In this document: one piece after another, positions 15,397 through 15,564 of the stretch
Numbering within the stretch: position 1 is the first letter of the stretch
Layout of the letters: each line of letters begins with the position of its first letter
Assembly: GCA_018895675.1 (NCBI GenBank)
Contig: JAHIOG010000124.1
Coordinates: forward strand, 1-15,564
Direction of reading: 5' to 3'
DNA from: a bacterium
GTDB taxonomy: Bacteria > Fidelibacterota > UBA2242
DNA length: 15,564 bases
Notes under the pieces: model-generated
Told to the model about the DNA's origin: nothing
Database searches by the model: none
The model's input: the letters and a program-made list of their open reading frames with translations, nothing else
Program-made: the position numbers and the translations under genes

Positions 15397-15564
15397 ATGG
15401 CGAAGGAACAATTTAAACGTACAAAGCCCCATGTGAATGTAGGTACGATAGGACATGTAGATCATGGGAAGACGACGTTAACGGCAGCGATGACGCTGAT
15501 CTTGAACCAGCAGGGCTTAGCCCAGGTCCGTACATTTGACAGTATTGATAATGCCCCGGAGGAA
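15397..15564 (+). CDS. tuf: Elongation factor Tu, 5' part (runs off the window)
   Basis: This is the last gene of the str operon, starting 11 bases after fusA. AGGAGA at 15385-15390 lies 6 bases before the ATG. The 56 residues seen begin MAKEQFKRTKPHVNVGTIG and contain the P-loop GHVDHGKT at 19-26, ending FDSIDNAPEE just before the RGITIN switch I motif. Codon use (ACG for Thr, GTA for Val, AAG for Lys) matches the tuf fragment at the window start and differs from fusA. The cut falls exactly at a codon boundary, and base 1 of the window continues the protein as RERGITINTAH, which would give a 396-residue EF-Tu. Confidence 0.98.
   Translation, partial: MAKEQFKRTKPHVNVGTIGHVDHGKTTLTAAMTLILNQQGLAQVRTFDSIDNAPEE

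Noticed and set aside
1..15564. CRISPR arrays, insertion sequences, phage genes or defence systems
   Set aside because: No repeats, transposase-like or phage-like frames were seen; every gene belongs to the core translation and transcription set.

Overview
The window is a bacterial chromosomal segment made almost entirely of core translation and transcription genes, all on the + strand. It carries 12 complete protein genes, two pieces of tuf and one tRNA gene. The order is tuf (3' part) - rpmG - tRNA-Trp - secE - nusG - rplK - rplA - rplJ - rplL - rpoB - rpoC - rpsL - rpsG - fusA - tuf (5' part). Gaps are short: the longest is about 100 bases, between rplL and rpoB, and no gene-free stretch exceeds 300 bases.

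Organism: the RpoB rifampicin-pocket sequence (DQTNPLAEITHKRR), the RpoC N-terminus with its CHCGKYKRIRYKG zinc motif, the RpoB and RpoC lengths (1260 and 1424 residues) and the 60-residue one-helix SecE resemble the FCB superphylum (Bacteroidota, Ignavibacteria, Calditrichota, Marinimicrobia and relatives). Several genes have strong Shine-Dalgarno sequences (AGGAGG before rplL and rpoB, AGGAGA before tuf). That is unusual for classical Bacteroidia or Flavobacteriia and suggests a different FCB lineage. This is inference from remembered family features, not from a search. Coding DNA is moderately AT-rich, with AAA-type lysine codons dominant outside tuf.

Layout: positions 1-1513 hold the tail of EF-Tu, ribosomal protein L33, tRNA-Trp and the SecE translocon subunit. 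Positions 1521-4147 encode NusG and the ribosomal proteins L11, L1, L10 and L7/L12, which form the L1 and L12 stalks. Positions 4250-12341 encode the beta and beta' subunits of RNA polymerase. Positions 12417-15564 are the str operon (S12, S7, EF-G, start of EF-Tu). A hairpin between rplL and rpoB and an AT-rich spacer before rpsL are the main candidate control points. Together the genes supply elongation factors, the factor-binding stalk, the decoding-centre protein S12 and the polymerase core, so their joint expression would scale with growth.

The most notable structural point is that the last base of the window joins the first base exactly in frame inside tuf, reconstituting a 396-residue EF-Tu. 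The sequence therefore behaves like a circle closed through tuf, most simply an assembly loop across two near-identical tuf copies that flank this cluster. I found no undescribed system; the genes themselves look complete and ordinary.
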